DNA of 64,000 nt, taken from the NCBI GenBank assembly GCA_963693085.1, contig OY856412.1, positions 1,131,320,244 to 1,131,384,243 of the forward strand, in the 5' to 3' direction. This document shows, in pieces, positions 51,498-61,602 of the stretch. The notes beneath the pieces were generated by a model that saw only the letters and a program-made list of their open reading frames with translations, was not told the DNA's origin and made no database searches. Made by a program: the position numbers and the translations under genes. The DNA is from Alisma plantago-aquatica. Its lineage: Eukaryota > Streptophyta > Magnoliopsida > Alismatales > Alismataceae. The number at the start of each line of letters is the position of its first letter. The stretch's first letter is position 1.

Positions 51498-52940
51498 TCA
51501 CTGGAAAGACCGAAGGATTACATCAATGTCTGGGTCTTTTCCAAGAAAGGGCTCAGCTCCATAATATTTGACCAGTGTCTGCCACTCCAAGGCACCTGTC
51601 ATGGTTAAGGCATAAGCCTCCAAGAAGGTGGGAACACGATCAAAGCGAAAGTTGGCAGCAATGTCTTGAAGTTGAATTGGGGAAAACTGAGTATGTGTGA
51701 GATCAGGAGATGGTGGAGGTGGAGTTTGATAGTAGTTGTAGGAAGGATTGTAGGGATTTATCATGCCAGGATTAAGGGAATAGGGATATTCATCAGGTTG
51801 GTTAGGAGATAGAGTTTGCATCCTTTGGTTTAAATAAGTCATGGAATGGTGATTATAATCCAATTGCCTACTTAGGTGATATTGGGAGCCAACAATGTAT
51901 GTCAAGGTATTTGTAATAGGATCATGGGGTAGGTTGGTAGGAGGAGGTGGTGGAGGTATGTCTTGGGTGGATGTCTCCCCTTCAGTCCTAGCCCTTTTGT
52001 GGCCAAAGTCAATTCCCATCTTTTCCACCGTATTTTTACTTATTTTTTGGGGTTTTCTATCCCATGTGTAACCTAAGTCGTCCTCAATATTCTTCTTAAG
52101 AAAATGTTGAGTGATTTGGCATACGAAGTCAGCATAAGGTGGATTGCCAGAAAACTCAAACATATTCTTAATGATGATACGAATAAAGTTTATGGGAATA
52201 CTTTTGAGAATGGCATAGATAAGGTACATACGAAAGGTGGGTACTTCAGATTTGTTTGCTATAGGATGGATATTGGTGGCAACAATGAGATTTATGACCC
52301 TAGCTTCAGGTTTTAAATTTATGGCATAATAGGTACCCCTATCTTCATGGCAAGTCGTATTTGATTGAAAGATGGCTCTTTTGACATCATTAAGGCTAAT
52401 TGTAGTGTTATCTTGGGAGAGTTTGTTGAGTGGAGTTCCTCTAGTGAGATCAATACAATTTTTATATTCTTCTATATCTATGTCACACATTTCAAGAATA
52501 CCCTCTTTAGTAAAATGGAATCTATACCCACCAACCATAGAGGAGAAGGAATCATGTTCAGGATGTTCGACTAAATTGGCATAGAATTCATTAACTAGTT
52601 TGGAGGAGTAGGATTGGAAGGAGGGATTTAGAAAATCAGTCAAATGTTGCACCTCAAAAAGTTCCTCCAAATCGACAATGCTTTGGAAATCCATGACGTC
52701 GACTGGCCGTCGTGGAAGAGGAGTTTTTGAGGAGAGCCTGAGGTAGCGGTCGCCTGCAGCTTGGTCGATGAAAGGGACGTCGTTGATGAACGGCAACGGT
52801 GCAAGGCCCATCCTTCCTTTCCTACCTGCAACTTGCTTCTTTCTGCGCGTAGATGATGAAGCCATTTCATTGCTTTGAAATGGAGAAATATCAAGAAAGA
52901 ATTGGATGTAGAGAAGCTGAAGATTTTCACAAGAATACAC
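51498..52940 (-). CDS. Intact 480-codon plant-transposon-type protein, apparent CACTA cargo
   Basis: The frame is open for 480 codons; the likely start is the second methionine (MASSSTRRKKQVAGRKGR, ATG at 52865), which gives 455 residues and a basic N-terminus that could be a nuclear signal. The TATA box at 53001-53008 supports that start. Residues about 95-300 look like the 'putative plant transposon protein' domain (PF20167 type): KLVNEFYANLVEHPEHDSF, GGYRFHFTKEGI, ARVINLIVATNIHPIANKSE and FRMYLIYAILKSIPINFIRI. A Pro-rich stretch (DIPPPPPPTNLP), a His/Gln-rich likely coiled segment and a Tyr/Pro-rich tail follow. Athila elements carry a protein of this architecture after pol, and the decayed one at 55113-56675 is similarly built. 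This suggests gene capture. Function is unknown; no transposase core is seen. Confidence 0.75.
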   Translation of the reverse strand: MYSCENLQLLYIQFFLDISPFQSNEMASSSTRRKKQVAGRKGRMGLAPLPFINDVPFIDQAAGDRYLRLSSKTPLPRRPVDVMDFQSIVDLEELFEVQHLTDFLNPSFQSYSSKLVNEFYANLVEHPEHDSFSSMVGGYRFHFTKEGILEMCDIDIEEYKNCIDLTRGTPLNKLSQDNTTISLNDVKRAIFQSNTTCHEDRGTYYAINLKPEARVINLIVATNIHPIANKSEVPTFRMYLIYAILKSIPINFIRIIIKNMFEFSGNPPYADFVCQITQHFLKKNIEDDLGYTWDRKPQKISKNTVEKMGIDFGHKRARTEGETSTQDIPPPPPPTNLPHDPITNTLTYIVGSQYHLSRQLDYNHHSMTYLNQRMQTLSPNQPDEYPYSLNPGMINPYNPSYNYYQTPPPPSPDLTHTQFSPIQLQDIAANFRFDRVPTFLEAYALTMTGALEWQTLVKYYGAEPFLGKDPDIDVILRSFQ

Positions 52941-53000
52941 TAGAGAGGAGCTAGAGAAGTGAGAATGTGAAGGTGTGAAGAAATGGATCGTTTTGGGTGC

Positions 53001-53008
53001 TATTTATA
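53001..53008 (-). promoter_or_regulatory. TATA box of the cargo gene
   Basis: TATAAATA on the minus strand lies about 137 bp upstream of the ATG at 52865. A CT-rich leader of about 100 bp (TCTAGCTCCTCTCTAG and similar) follows at the expected distance. Confidence 0.6.
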
Positions 53009-53022
53009 GCAAAACAGAGCCA

Positions 53023-54323
53023 ATTTCGGTCGACAATTTGTCGACCGACGGCCGCAACGGTCGTCTATCGGTCGGTAAACGGTCGATCGAAAAAGTAGCC
53101 GTTATGACGGTCAACAGTCGTATTTATAGCCGTTACGACGGTTGATTTTTTTAGCCGTTACGACGGTTGGTTTTTCTAGTCGTTCCTCGGTCAACAAATA
53201 CGTCGACCGATATGTTTCGGTCGACAATATTGTCAACCGAATGGACTTCTAAGGTCGGTTTTAAAGAAAATACCGACCCTAAAAGTTGCTTATACACATG
53301 AAAACTGACTCCTTATCGATCGACAATTTGTCGATCGAGAAATGCTCTAAGGTCAGTTATAAGTACAAATCCGACGCTAGAGGTGCTTATACATGCGTGA
53401 ACTATCTGGATACAGAATAGATATTGGTCGACGAATTTTTCGATCGAGAAAGAGCCAGATTTCCTTCGCATAAGTACCTCTAGGGTCAGTTTTAAGGAAA
53501 AAACCGACCTTAGAGGTAATTATCGGTCGACGAATTTGTCGACCGAATGAGTCGGTCGAAATATTGGTCGACCGAGGAGGGCTCTAAGGTCGGTTATAAG
53601 TGCAAATCCGACGCTAGAGGTGCTTATACATGCGTGAACTATCTGGATCCAGAATAGAAATCGGTCGACGAATTTGTCGACCGAGGAGGCCTTTAAGGTC
53701 GGTTTTGTAGGAATAACCGACCTTAGAGGTGCTGAACCGAGGAGGACTGTAAGGTCGGTTATAAAGAAAAAACCGACCCTATAGGTGCTTGTATACGTGA
53801 AATTCAGCTCTTATTCGGTCGACGAATTTGTCGACCGAGGAGCCCTGTAAGGTCGGTTATAATGTAGAACCGACCCTATAGATCGAGGCGGGAAGCCAAA
53901 ACCAAGAAAATTTTTGCCGCCGAAAAAATTGTCTATAAGGTCGCTTATTTTAGAAAAATCGACCCTATAGAGATACACTACAAGGTCAGTTATTTTAAGA
54001 AAAGCAACCCAAGAGGTCTTAAGTGGTGCCTGTGTTTTTTATAGACATATAAGGTCGGTTATTTGGAAAACCGACCCTATAGAGTTAAACTACAAGGTCG
54101 GTTATTTTAAGAAAAGTGACCCAAGAGATCTAAAATGGTGCCCGCATTTTTTATAGACATATAAGGTCGGTTATTTGGAAAACCGACCCTATAGAGTTAC
54201 ACTACAAGGTTGGTTTATTTAAAAACACTGATCTATGAGGTCTTAAGTGGTGCCCGCATTTTTTTTAGACATATAAAGTCGGTTATTTGGTAAAACCGAC
54301 CCTACATGTAGTGACGTTATAAC
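53023..54323. repeat. CACTA right subterminal repeat zone
   Basis: About 1.3 kb of TCGGTCGAC palindromes and GGTCGGTT hairpins. Two direct copies of a segment of about 110 bp (about 53340-53450 and 53570-53685, with GAACTATCTGGAT) and three copies of a 112-117 bp unit (about 54005, 54120, 54237; with TTTATAGACATATAAGGTCGG) lie within it. The zone starts upstream of the cargo gene promoter. Confidence 0.88.
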
Positions 54324-54340
54324 CCATTTCTGTACTAGTG
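54324..54340 (-). repeat. CACTA right terminal inverted repeat
   Basis: On the minus strand it reads CACTAGTACAGAAATGG, identical to the left end, and is followed by the target duplication TTG. Confidence 0.95.
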
Positions 54341-54935
54341 TTGGTCGATAGCATTGAAATCTTTTTCGATAGTATCGACTCGGGGGCAGTGAGACGGCTA
54401 AAAAATCTTCAACTGGTCGATACCATCGACGGTCCTATCAATTATATCGACACTGGGTCAGGTGGCTACAGACGAAAAATCTCGATGCTATCGACTCATA
54501 GTCGATACCATCAAGTTTACTGAAGATTTCAGAAGGTTTCTTATTAGGTATGTCGATACCATCGACACCCATGTCGATAGTATTGACCACCTGTCAAACC
54601 TAGTAGTAACCACACCACACCAGCAACAAGGAAAACATAGACTGTCGATACCATTGATACATGTCAATAGTATCAACACATGACATCACAGATCCACAGC
54701 TTACATCATCAACGGACGAGCGCGCCTCCATCAAACGGTCGATAGTATCGATCCATGCATCACGTTGATACTATCGATGCCAGTCGATACTATCGACGCG
54801 TCTTTGATCCGCATCTCCAGGAGCACCTATCGATAGCTGTTGATATCTGCGACACACGGATTATGTTGTCTTGTCGATACCATCAACACTTCCGTCGATA
54901 GTATCGATGGTACAGTCGATCCTTATAAAAGGAGA
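54341..54935. repeat. Array of GTCGATA(C/G)TATCGAC near-palindromes in the Athila interior
   Basis: About 17 or more copies or variants of a 15-bp motif, GTCGATACTATCGAC or its complement GTCGATAGTATCGAC, occur at irregular spacing of 15-60 bp in both orientations. Variants have ACC or GGT at the centre. The same motif occurs in all LTRs of both Athila-like copies (34010-34260, 58520-58760, 60217-60350). Confidence 0.85.
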
Positions 54936-55112
54936 GGTATTCTTTCAATCTAAACACATTTCCAAGCATCCTTCCTTCCACTTCCGAGCAAGATCAAAGG
55001 CAAGCATCTCCAAGCGTCTGTCAGCTATAGAAAGCTACACTGACAGTCACCTCCGAACATCTCCGAGCTTCCCTTCTCAATCTCCTTTCTCTCACTCGTT
55101 GCTGCTCGCAAC

Positions 55113-56675
55113 ATGGTGAGATCCTGTGCTTCCTCCTCAAGGCCTGCCTTAACCGCACTACCTTCCCCATCTGGAGGACTCATCCCTCACCCGAGGATAG
55201 TCCACCCATTATAGGAAATAAAGAAGGTCTACGATGACCTATGAAAGTGCACAATCAAGCCCACCCAGTATGGCGACCGGTAGCTAATCAAAGACCGGGG
55301 ATTTGAGGCAAACATGGCATACATGCTCCGGGGGCAACTAAGAGAAGTCCCAATGCTTTGCACCGACCATGCTGAGGGTCATCCGTTCTTCAGCGGGTGG
55401 CCAACATACAAAGAGATTGTCATTGAGTTTATGGCATCTCTTGAGATCTGTGTCATCCCCAATGAGCTTCAACTGGCATAGACTGAATGGAAAGAGGGGA
55501 GGGTTTCTTTCCGTCTCTAAAATAGAGATTACACCATGTCCCTTGACGAGTTCAATGGGATCTATGGGTGGTCTCATGGGGAGCTGCGCCAACCGCCACA
55601 TAGGCCAAACTACGATGCCATGTATTCGGCATTGGTCATGGTACCTGACGGCTATACGATCAGCTGGCATCACACATCAATAGCTGATTTCGAGCATCCG
55701 TTTGTCAGGATCCTACACCGTATGTTATCTAATACACTCTTTGCAAGATCCTGACTCTCATGGAGTAAGTTTCAAGAGACGGATGTCTTATTCCTCTATA
55801 ACCTGCTAGAGCAGGAAAGTTTAAATTTTGGAGCCTTCTTCCTCACTTGAGTCATGGCGGTAAAGAGGAACACATCCCGCAAGGCCCCAATCTATTTTGG
55901 GGGTCTCATCACTCCTATCTCCATCCACCTCAGCCTAGATCTTTCCGGGTTACAAAAGCTAGAATGTAAGAATACACTTAATCTGAATCATTTCATAAAC
56001 ACTGTCCCAGTCAGCGTCCATCAAAACACCATCTTTGCCACCTGCCATGTACAAAAAGTCTTTCAGGAGAGGCAACTGCCTGACCCCACCTTCGACCTCA
56101 GGCCTGGCCAAGATTATAAGTGGCCAATCATTAACGTTGATCAAGATGAGGAAGAAGGAGGAGGAGACAACAAGGACAATGAGCAAGAAGGCGATGATGA
56201 TGATGAAGAGGAGGAGGAAGCCTCCATTCCCCTCTGACGACGAGTTGCTCCACGGAAGTGACCCCGACATTTTAGAACCTCGTATTCTTCCCAACCATCT
56301 GCACTGCAACCTTCTCAAGGTGGAGAGGATGTCTATTCCATGCAGGGCATGTATTCCATGCTCCAAGACATTCAGCAGACGCAACAACATCATACCACAT
56401 CTTTTGCAAGTATCCAAGACATCCAGAACCGGTAGTATGTCAACCAGTAAGCAATCTATGAAAATGAGTGCCTCCTCTTTGCGAATCAGGAAAACATACA
56501 CAACCGATTGCATAGGATGGAGATGCAGCAACATCCGTTCTATGATCATTATTGGAGCCAGAACTATTTTGGAGGATACCTGCAACCACCACCGATGTCG
56601 CCCACCGATCTGATGTTCCAGGGCCAGTATCCCACTTGGGATCCTAGCCAGTTCCCACCACCACCGCCACAGTAG
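55113..56675 (+). pseudogene. Athila ORF downstream of pol, broken
   Basis: The ORF starts at MVRSCASSSRPALTALP (ATG 55113) and reads, with several stops (about 55215, 55480, 55754 and 56237, among others), to a stop at 56673-56675. Segments include DHAEGHPFFSGWPTYKEIVI, DYTMSLDEFNGIYGWSHGEL, AVKRNTSRKAPIYFGGLIT, an Asp/Glu-rich acidic run near 56140-56225, a Gln-rich likely coiled coil (MLQDIQQTQQHHTTSFASI) and a Pro/Tyr-rich tail. This is the position of the ORF sometimes called envelope-like in Athila, but I see no clear membrane segment and do not call it envelope. The architecture parallels the intact protein at 51498-52940. Confidence 0.72.
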
Positions 56676-58297
56676 AGGGTATCGCTGTTCCACTTCTTAA
56701 GTCTGGATTTTGACTATGAGGCCATGGTCTAATTCAAGCTTAGGGGGGTGATGGAACAACATTTATCTAGCTTTTATTAGTTTTTATTTCAACATTTGTT
56801 TTTTATTTTAAAATTTTAGTTATCTTTATTCCTAGGTTTACTATTTTCTAGGATCCACTATATATCTAGTGTAATTAGTGGTGTTGTAATGAAATGCATG
56901 TCATTTTATGTTTTCACCTTGGGGGCTTGTGAGCAAACAAAATATAAATGAAAATTTTAAAAATTTGTAAGTTTGTCTTGTGAGAACTTGAGGACTTAAC
57001 TTGTGAAACTTATTGGGTAGGTCAACTCTAAAACATACGAACATGAATTTTATCCTTATGGTTCACGAGAAGAGGTTGACATGGATGTTTGAGCCTAAAC
57101 CGATCAAATGTTAACGTGACTTTAATTTTAAGTGAGAGAGAGAAATCCCCTGATTAACATGTACACAAGTCAGTAAGGAGGGACATATAATTCTTTCTGA
57201 AGGTTCTGTAAATTAATCTTGTGATATGTTCCACCGCAATGTCACTCACACTCCACCATAAGAATTGGGAGCACAAAACTGTCTTTCTCTCTTTGATTGC
57301 ATTCCATATAGATAGATCCTGCATTATAGTTCTTTTGCATTTAATTGCATGAAAATGAAAAAAATATATAGAGTAGTTATACATGCACATTATCTTTAGG
57401 TGCATGTCAGTTAGTTGCATAACTGTTATTATTTAGTTGCAATTGCATCTTGTAAGCATGTATTACATCATGTGTCTATATGTTCTTCTAAAAACATTAA
57501 AGGTGGGGAATTTGTTCCATACCCTCAGAAAAGTATAGAAGAGAATGCATCAAGTGTACAAGTTATGTAAAAAGAAGGAAGCCTGAAAAAAATCCATATC
57601 ATTTATGAAAAGATGGCTTGAAAAAAAAAGAGAAAAGAAAAAAAAAGGATTAAGGAGTAATCAAGAAGAAGAGGGAGAAAGGAACATGTTTTCACCTGAA
57701 CATTAATAAGAATGGACATATGATGCAGTTTTCTTAGATATTCCATCTCACTCTGAGACGGAATGATAGTGCATGCATCATTTCACCCAAAAATGTTAGC
57801 ATTAGGATCATTATCATCTGCATCTGCATCATCATAGGTTAATCATTTTTGTATTGCATGATTGAATGTAATGTGCTTCCATTTCTTCCATAGCCGCCTA
57901 TTCCATTCACCCGTTGCTCTAAGTTGTAGGCCACCCATGATTTTCTCCTCATTCATGTACATCAGGAGAGTTGCTTCTATTTAGATGGTAGTTAGAGAAA
58001 ATGAGCAACGTAGATAGGAGATCACAAGATGCACCAAGCCTGAACCAGAGGATTTTATTATATTAACTGCTTTATTTGATAGTGTTTGTTGATCTTGGGG
58101 TGGACATCTTTCATGAATGATTCTTGCCGCCTAAAGGGCAGTTATCATTTCGTGGTTGGTAAGGGCCGATATGTGGATCGCAGGCGGGAATCATTTTAAG
58201 ATATTATTCAATGTGATTATGTTCTTTAGTTGACCCTCTTAATCAAATTTATAGTTTTGTTGCTCGAGGACGAGCAAGATTCAAGCTTAGGGGAGTT
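56676..58297 (+). other. Athila 3' untranslated region
   Basis: There is no gene. A polypurine-tract-like copy, CAAGCTTAGGGGGGTGATGG, lies at about 56736-56755, about 1.55 kb before the terminal one. An A-rich purine stretch covers about 57590-57670. The region ends at the terminal polypurine tract. Confidence 0.6.
58282..58297 (+). other. Athila terminal polypurine tract
   Basis: CAAGCTTAGGGGAGTT ends directly at the 3' LTR start (58298), where plus-strand synthesis begins. It is preceded by CGAGGACGAGCAAGA, a common Athila context. Confidence 0.8.
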
Positions 58298-59790
58298 TGA
58301 TGCAGGGATTTTGGGTCATATTTATAGGCTGATTTCATACTTGTTTTGTGTGGTTATTTGTCATCTTTTGCGACTATAATAAATTGATTCACTTTCTTTA
58401 GCCTATAAACACTTTATGCATAAATTTATCTTATTTTATCCTATTTTGCATGATTTATGAAATTTCCCGAATCAACTTGTGTTTTTCTCTCTTTTTCAGG
58501 CACCTTCTGTTCCAGAGCCTCTCGATACTATCAACACTGCATCAGGCGGTCAAGCTGGAGAAAAGCATTCTGTCGATACCATCGACCCACACCGTTGATG
58601 GTATCGAAATCAGCCCAAAAGAAGAAACAATGCTCTTTCGATACTATCGACACCTTTGTCGATAGTATCGAGAAGTCAACAAACGGATCCCATTTTGAAG
58701 CAGGTACGCATGCCCTAAGGTGTCGATACTATTGACAGCCCGTCGATGGTATTGACGCCATCAGATCAGGATTTTGTACATATCACTAAGATCTAATGGC
58801 TGTGATCTGTTGGCGACCGTAATTCATACCTAGACCTAAGGGAGGACGACCCAAAGAGAAAAGGACATTCTATTCCTCCACACGAGTCTCGAGGAGAGGA
58901 GAGCAAAGAATGGAGCCAAAAGCAACATTCCATAGGATTCGAGAGCCGCAAATGAACGATTCTACCGCCGGAAGGCTGTAGAACGGGCGTCTCGCACCGA
59001 GGATCATCTGGCTCTTACCGTTCCATGGGTACACGATATTTCTATTTGTTTCCCATGTTTTATTCTTCCTTTCCCATGTATTCTGTTAAGATGAACATGC
59101 GAAGCTAATTCCCTTTGATCCTTAGGACCCGGGAGTAGCCCGAGGAATCACTGTATGACATTTTTGCATGAATTAGTATAATTCTTCTCTTTTTTTCCTA
59201 GATATGTTATCGTGTGCTCTATCATAATTGCTATGCTGGATCACCATAGTTAATTTCTAATACCTTTAATTGCTCTTGACAGAGGATTAGTGGTTGAAAA
59301 GGCACGATTAACATGTTAACTTATAAATTCCTTAGACGAGGTAATGTACAGTTAATGGTGGATACCCAAAGGATTTATTAATGCACTTAGGTCTAGGGTA
59401 TAAGTTATTACTGGCGTGGAACTGACCTAGAACTAGGTAGTGGATTGCATCGCAGAAGCGAGCAATTCTAACTACATGCCTCTATCCGGGATAAGGGACG
59501 GTTTATGCTAATTATGTGAATTTGTATGCAGCGAGACTTTGTGGTAAAACCGTAATCCTAAGGATTCCCATTCTCATTGATTAAACCAACATTTAATCAT
59601 CGCTCTTTTGTTTTCTCTTTATTTTATTTTCTTTTCCAAACCAATCAACTTTTCCATCAGTTTAGCTGATTGCAACCAGTTAGTAGTAGTTTTCTAAAAT
59701 TCACATTTTCCTGATTTTGACTCAGGCCTCACAAGGCCTATATTACTTCAACATGTATACTTGCATTTAACGCACAGTTTTTGCGTGTCA
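58298..59790 (+). repeat. Athila 3' LTR
   Basis: This 1493-bp LTR runs from TGATGCAGGGATTTTGG to TTGCGTGTCA. It lacks the solo-LTR insertion and so gives the empty site for it. Seven GTCGATA-type near-palindromes lie at 58520-58760. The next five bases, CACAA, repeat the target at 30270-30274. Confidence 0.93.
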
Positions 59791-59795
59791 CACAA

Positions 59796-60006
59796 TCAGG
59801 TCAAACATGTATAACGAAGTGACCTACAAGCAATATGCCACAATCAAGTCAAAGGGAGAGAACATATAAACTAGTTTCCAATATGACTCATAAAGAGAAG
59901 AAACAGACCTCAACTTGTGTATCCAAGGTCAAAGGTCCAAACTTAGATCCAAACCAAGGTCAGAAGTTGCCTATTAAATATTCAATTGAACTAGGGTTAG
60001 GCTCTC
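59796..60006. other. Sequence between the two Athila-like elements
   Basis: These 211 bp follow the target duplication of the first element and stop at the LTR of the second. They are the continuation of the DNA left of 30275. The text has an A-rich, AAGGTCA/CAAGTCAAA-rich composition and one 62-codon ORF without resemblance to known proteins. I see nothing else in it. Confidence 0.5.
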
Positions 60007-61402
60007 TGATGCATGGGTTTTGAGTCACTTTTATAGGCTTATGTTATATCTATTTTATGCATGTATTTGTCATTTTCTTGATTATATTTCACTATAGTTG
60101 GCCTTTAAACTCTTTTTGCATCAAATTATACTTCTTTTATCATATTTATATGATTTTATATAATCCCCAGACTTATACACATGTTTCGGCACTTTTTCAG
60201 GCACTTTTGCATTGTCCAGAGTCGATACTATCGACCCTGGTGTCGATAGTATCGACATTTCATCAGAAAGCAACCCCAAAACGTGATTTTGGAAGGAAAA
60301 ACATGTATCATGGTCGATACCATCGACCTGGGGGTCGATACTATCGACAGCGTCGGGATCTGGCGATTTTCTACACTAAAACGGAGCGTTTTAATCCGAC
60401 AGTTGAGCTTTTTCAGAGCCGTAAAGTGGTCCTATGACCTAAGAAGAGCACGGCCGGACCTAGGGGAATCTCATATCGTGTTGCACAACATCCAAGAAGG
60501 AGAGAGAGAGAGAGAGGAGAAAAGAGACGAAGGCCATCAACCGAGCGATCCGGGCACCTCCGACGGGCGATTTTGCTGCCGGAAGACTGCAAAACGCACG
60601 TTTCTCGAGGATGATCTCTAGGAACACCTTTGTATCAGGGGTTACACGAGTTTGCTCCATGTTTCCCATGTTTTTCTTCTCTACTCCTATGTATTTTCGA
60701 TTGTCAACCATGTGGGGCTAATCCCCTTAATCTTTAGGATCGGGAGTAGCCCGGGGAAGCATTGTATGATGTTTTTATCATAGTAATTCATAATTTGTCT
60801 CCTAAATCTGTGGTATGCTTTCGTTTTCTCAATTATATTGTTATTCTTAATCACCATAATGATAATATAATGCCTTTAATTACTTTGAAAGAAGAATTAA
60901 TGGTTGAAAAGAGACAAAATTCACATTAATTAACAAATCCCTTGAACAAGGTGACGTACGGTTAATGGTGGAAACCCAGAGGTCGATTCTAATGCACCTA
61001 GTTTAGGGTATAGGTTACTACGACGGTGGAACCGACCTAGACTTAGGTAGTGAATTGCACCACGACAGTGGAAAAATCTGACTACATGCCACTACCCGGA
61101 CTGAGAGATGAACTTGAGTAGCTATATGGAAATTCATACAATGAAAACCCGCGGTGAAACCGCAATTCTAAAGATCTCCATTTGAATTGATTAAACTAAA
61201 CCCTTAATCGATCACTCTGTTTTATTTTATTTTATTTTATTTTACAACAACTCTCAAACTCTTTTAATCGGTTTAGCTGATCGCAACCAGTTAGTAGTAG
61301 TCTACTAAAATTCACGTTTCCCTGAGTTCGACTCGGGCCTCACAAGGCCTATATTACATTGATACATATACTTGTGTTTGCACACACGGTTTACACGTGT
61401 CA
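60007..61402 (+). repeat. Second Athila 5' LTR
   Basis: It starts TGATGCATGGGTTTTGAGTC and ends ACACGTGTCA, 1396 bp. It has four clean GTCGATA(C/G)TATCGAC-type motifs (60220-60350), an (AG)n run at 60500-60516 and an (ATTTT)n run near 61220. Confidence 0.85.
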
Positions 61403-61408
61403 AGTTTT

Positions 61409-61426
61409 TGGCGCCGTTGCCGGGGA
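61409..61426 (+). other. Primer binding site of the second Athila copy
   Basis: TGGCGCCGTTGCCGGGGA is the exact 18-nt Athila-type tRNA-Asp site, six bases after the LTR. Confidence 0.9.
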
Positions 61427-61602
61427 AACGGTGAATTTTAGCACTATGAGTGCTGTGAGCGGCCACACTAGGCCACTTTTATTTCCTGTATTTTTTTTTC
61501 TTTTTATCTTTTGAACTAAATTGCAAATATTATTCATTTTTTTAATTATTAGTACCGGTTCATACACTACCATTTGAAATTTCAGGTACTAGTAAAGTAA
61601 TA

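Larger units (their letters stand above)
41134..54340 (-). mobile_element. CACTA (En/Spm) DNA transposon, 13.2 kb, autonomous-type structure
   Basis: Terminal inverted repeats CACTAGTACAGAAATGG are perfect over 17 bp at 41134-41150 and 54324-54340, and the 3-bp target duplication TTG is exact. Both ends and two internal zones are filled with palindromic and foldback repeats. On the minus strand it carries, in order of transcription, a 480-codon cargo-like gene, a GC-rich probable promoter or leader, an intact TNP2-type transposase, and a multi-exon TNPA-like gene with a Ulp1 protease domain that has one visible nonsense change. It lies inside the Athila element, so it is younger than it. Confidence 0.95.
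30275..59790 (+). mobile_element. Athila-like Ty3/gypsy retrotransposon with nested insertions
   Basis: The element is 29.5 kb as it stands and about 12.8 kb once the solo LTR (3.5 kb) and the CACTA transposon (13.2 kb) are removed. It has an exact 5-bp target duplication CACAA (30270-30274 and 59791-59795), LTRs starting TGATGCAGGG and ending GTGTCA, a tRNA-Asp-type primer binding site, gag-pol with integrase after RNase H, a further ORF downstream of pol and a terminal polypurine tract. That layout is typical of the Athila clade. All coding parts are broken. In samples, the two LTRs differ by roughly 8%, so this is not a recent insertion. Confidence 0.93.

Noticed and set aside
54341..54935. 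Reading the GTCGATA array as part of the CACTA subterminal zone
   Set aside because: The CACTA terminus and its TTG duplication end at 54343, and the same motif is present in Athila LTRs.
55959..56693. 244-codon minus-strand ORF
   Set aside because: It is the antisense shadow of the degenerate Athila ORF, whose plus-strand composition (acidic run, Gln-rich part) leaves the reverse frame open.
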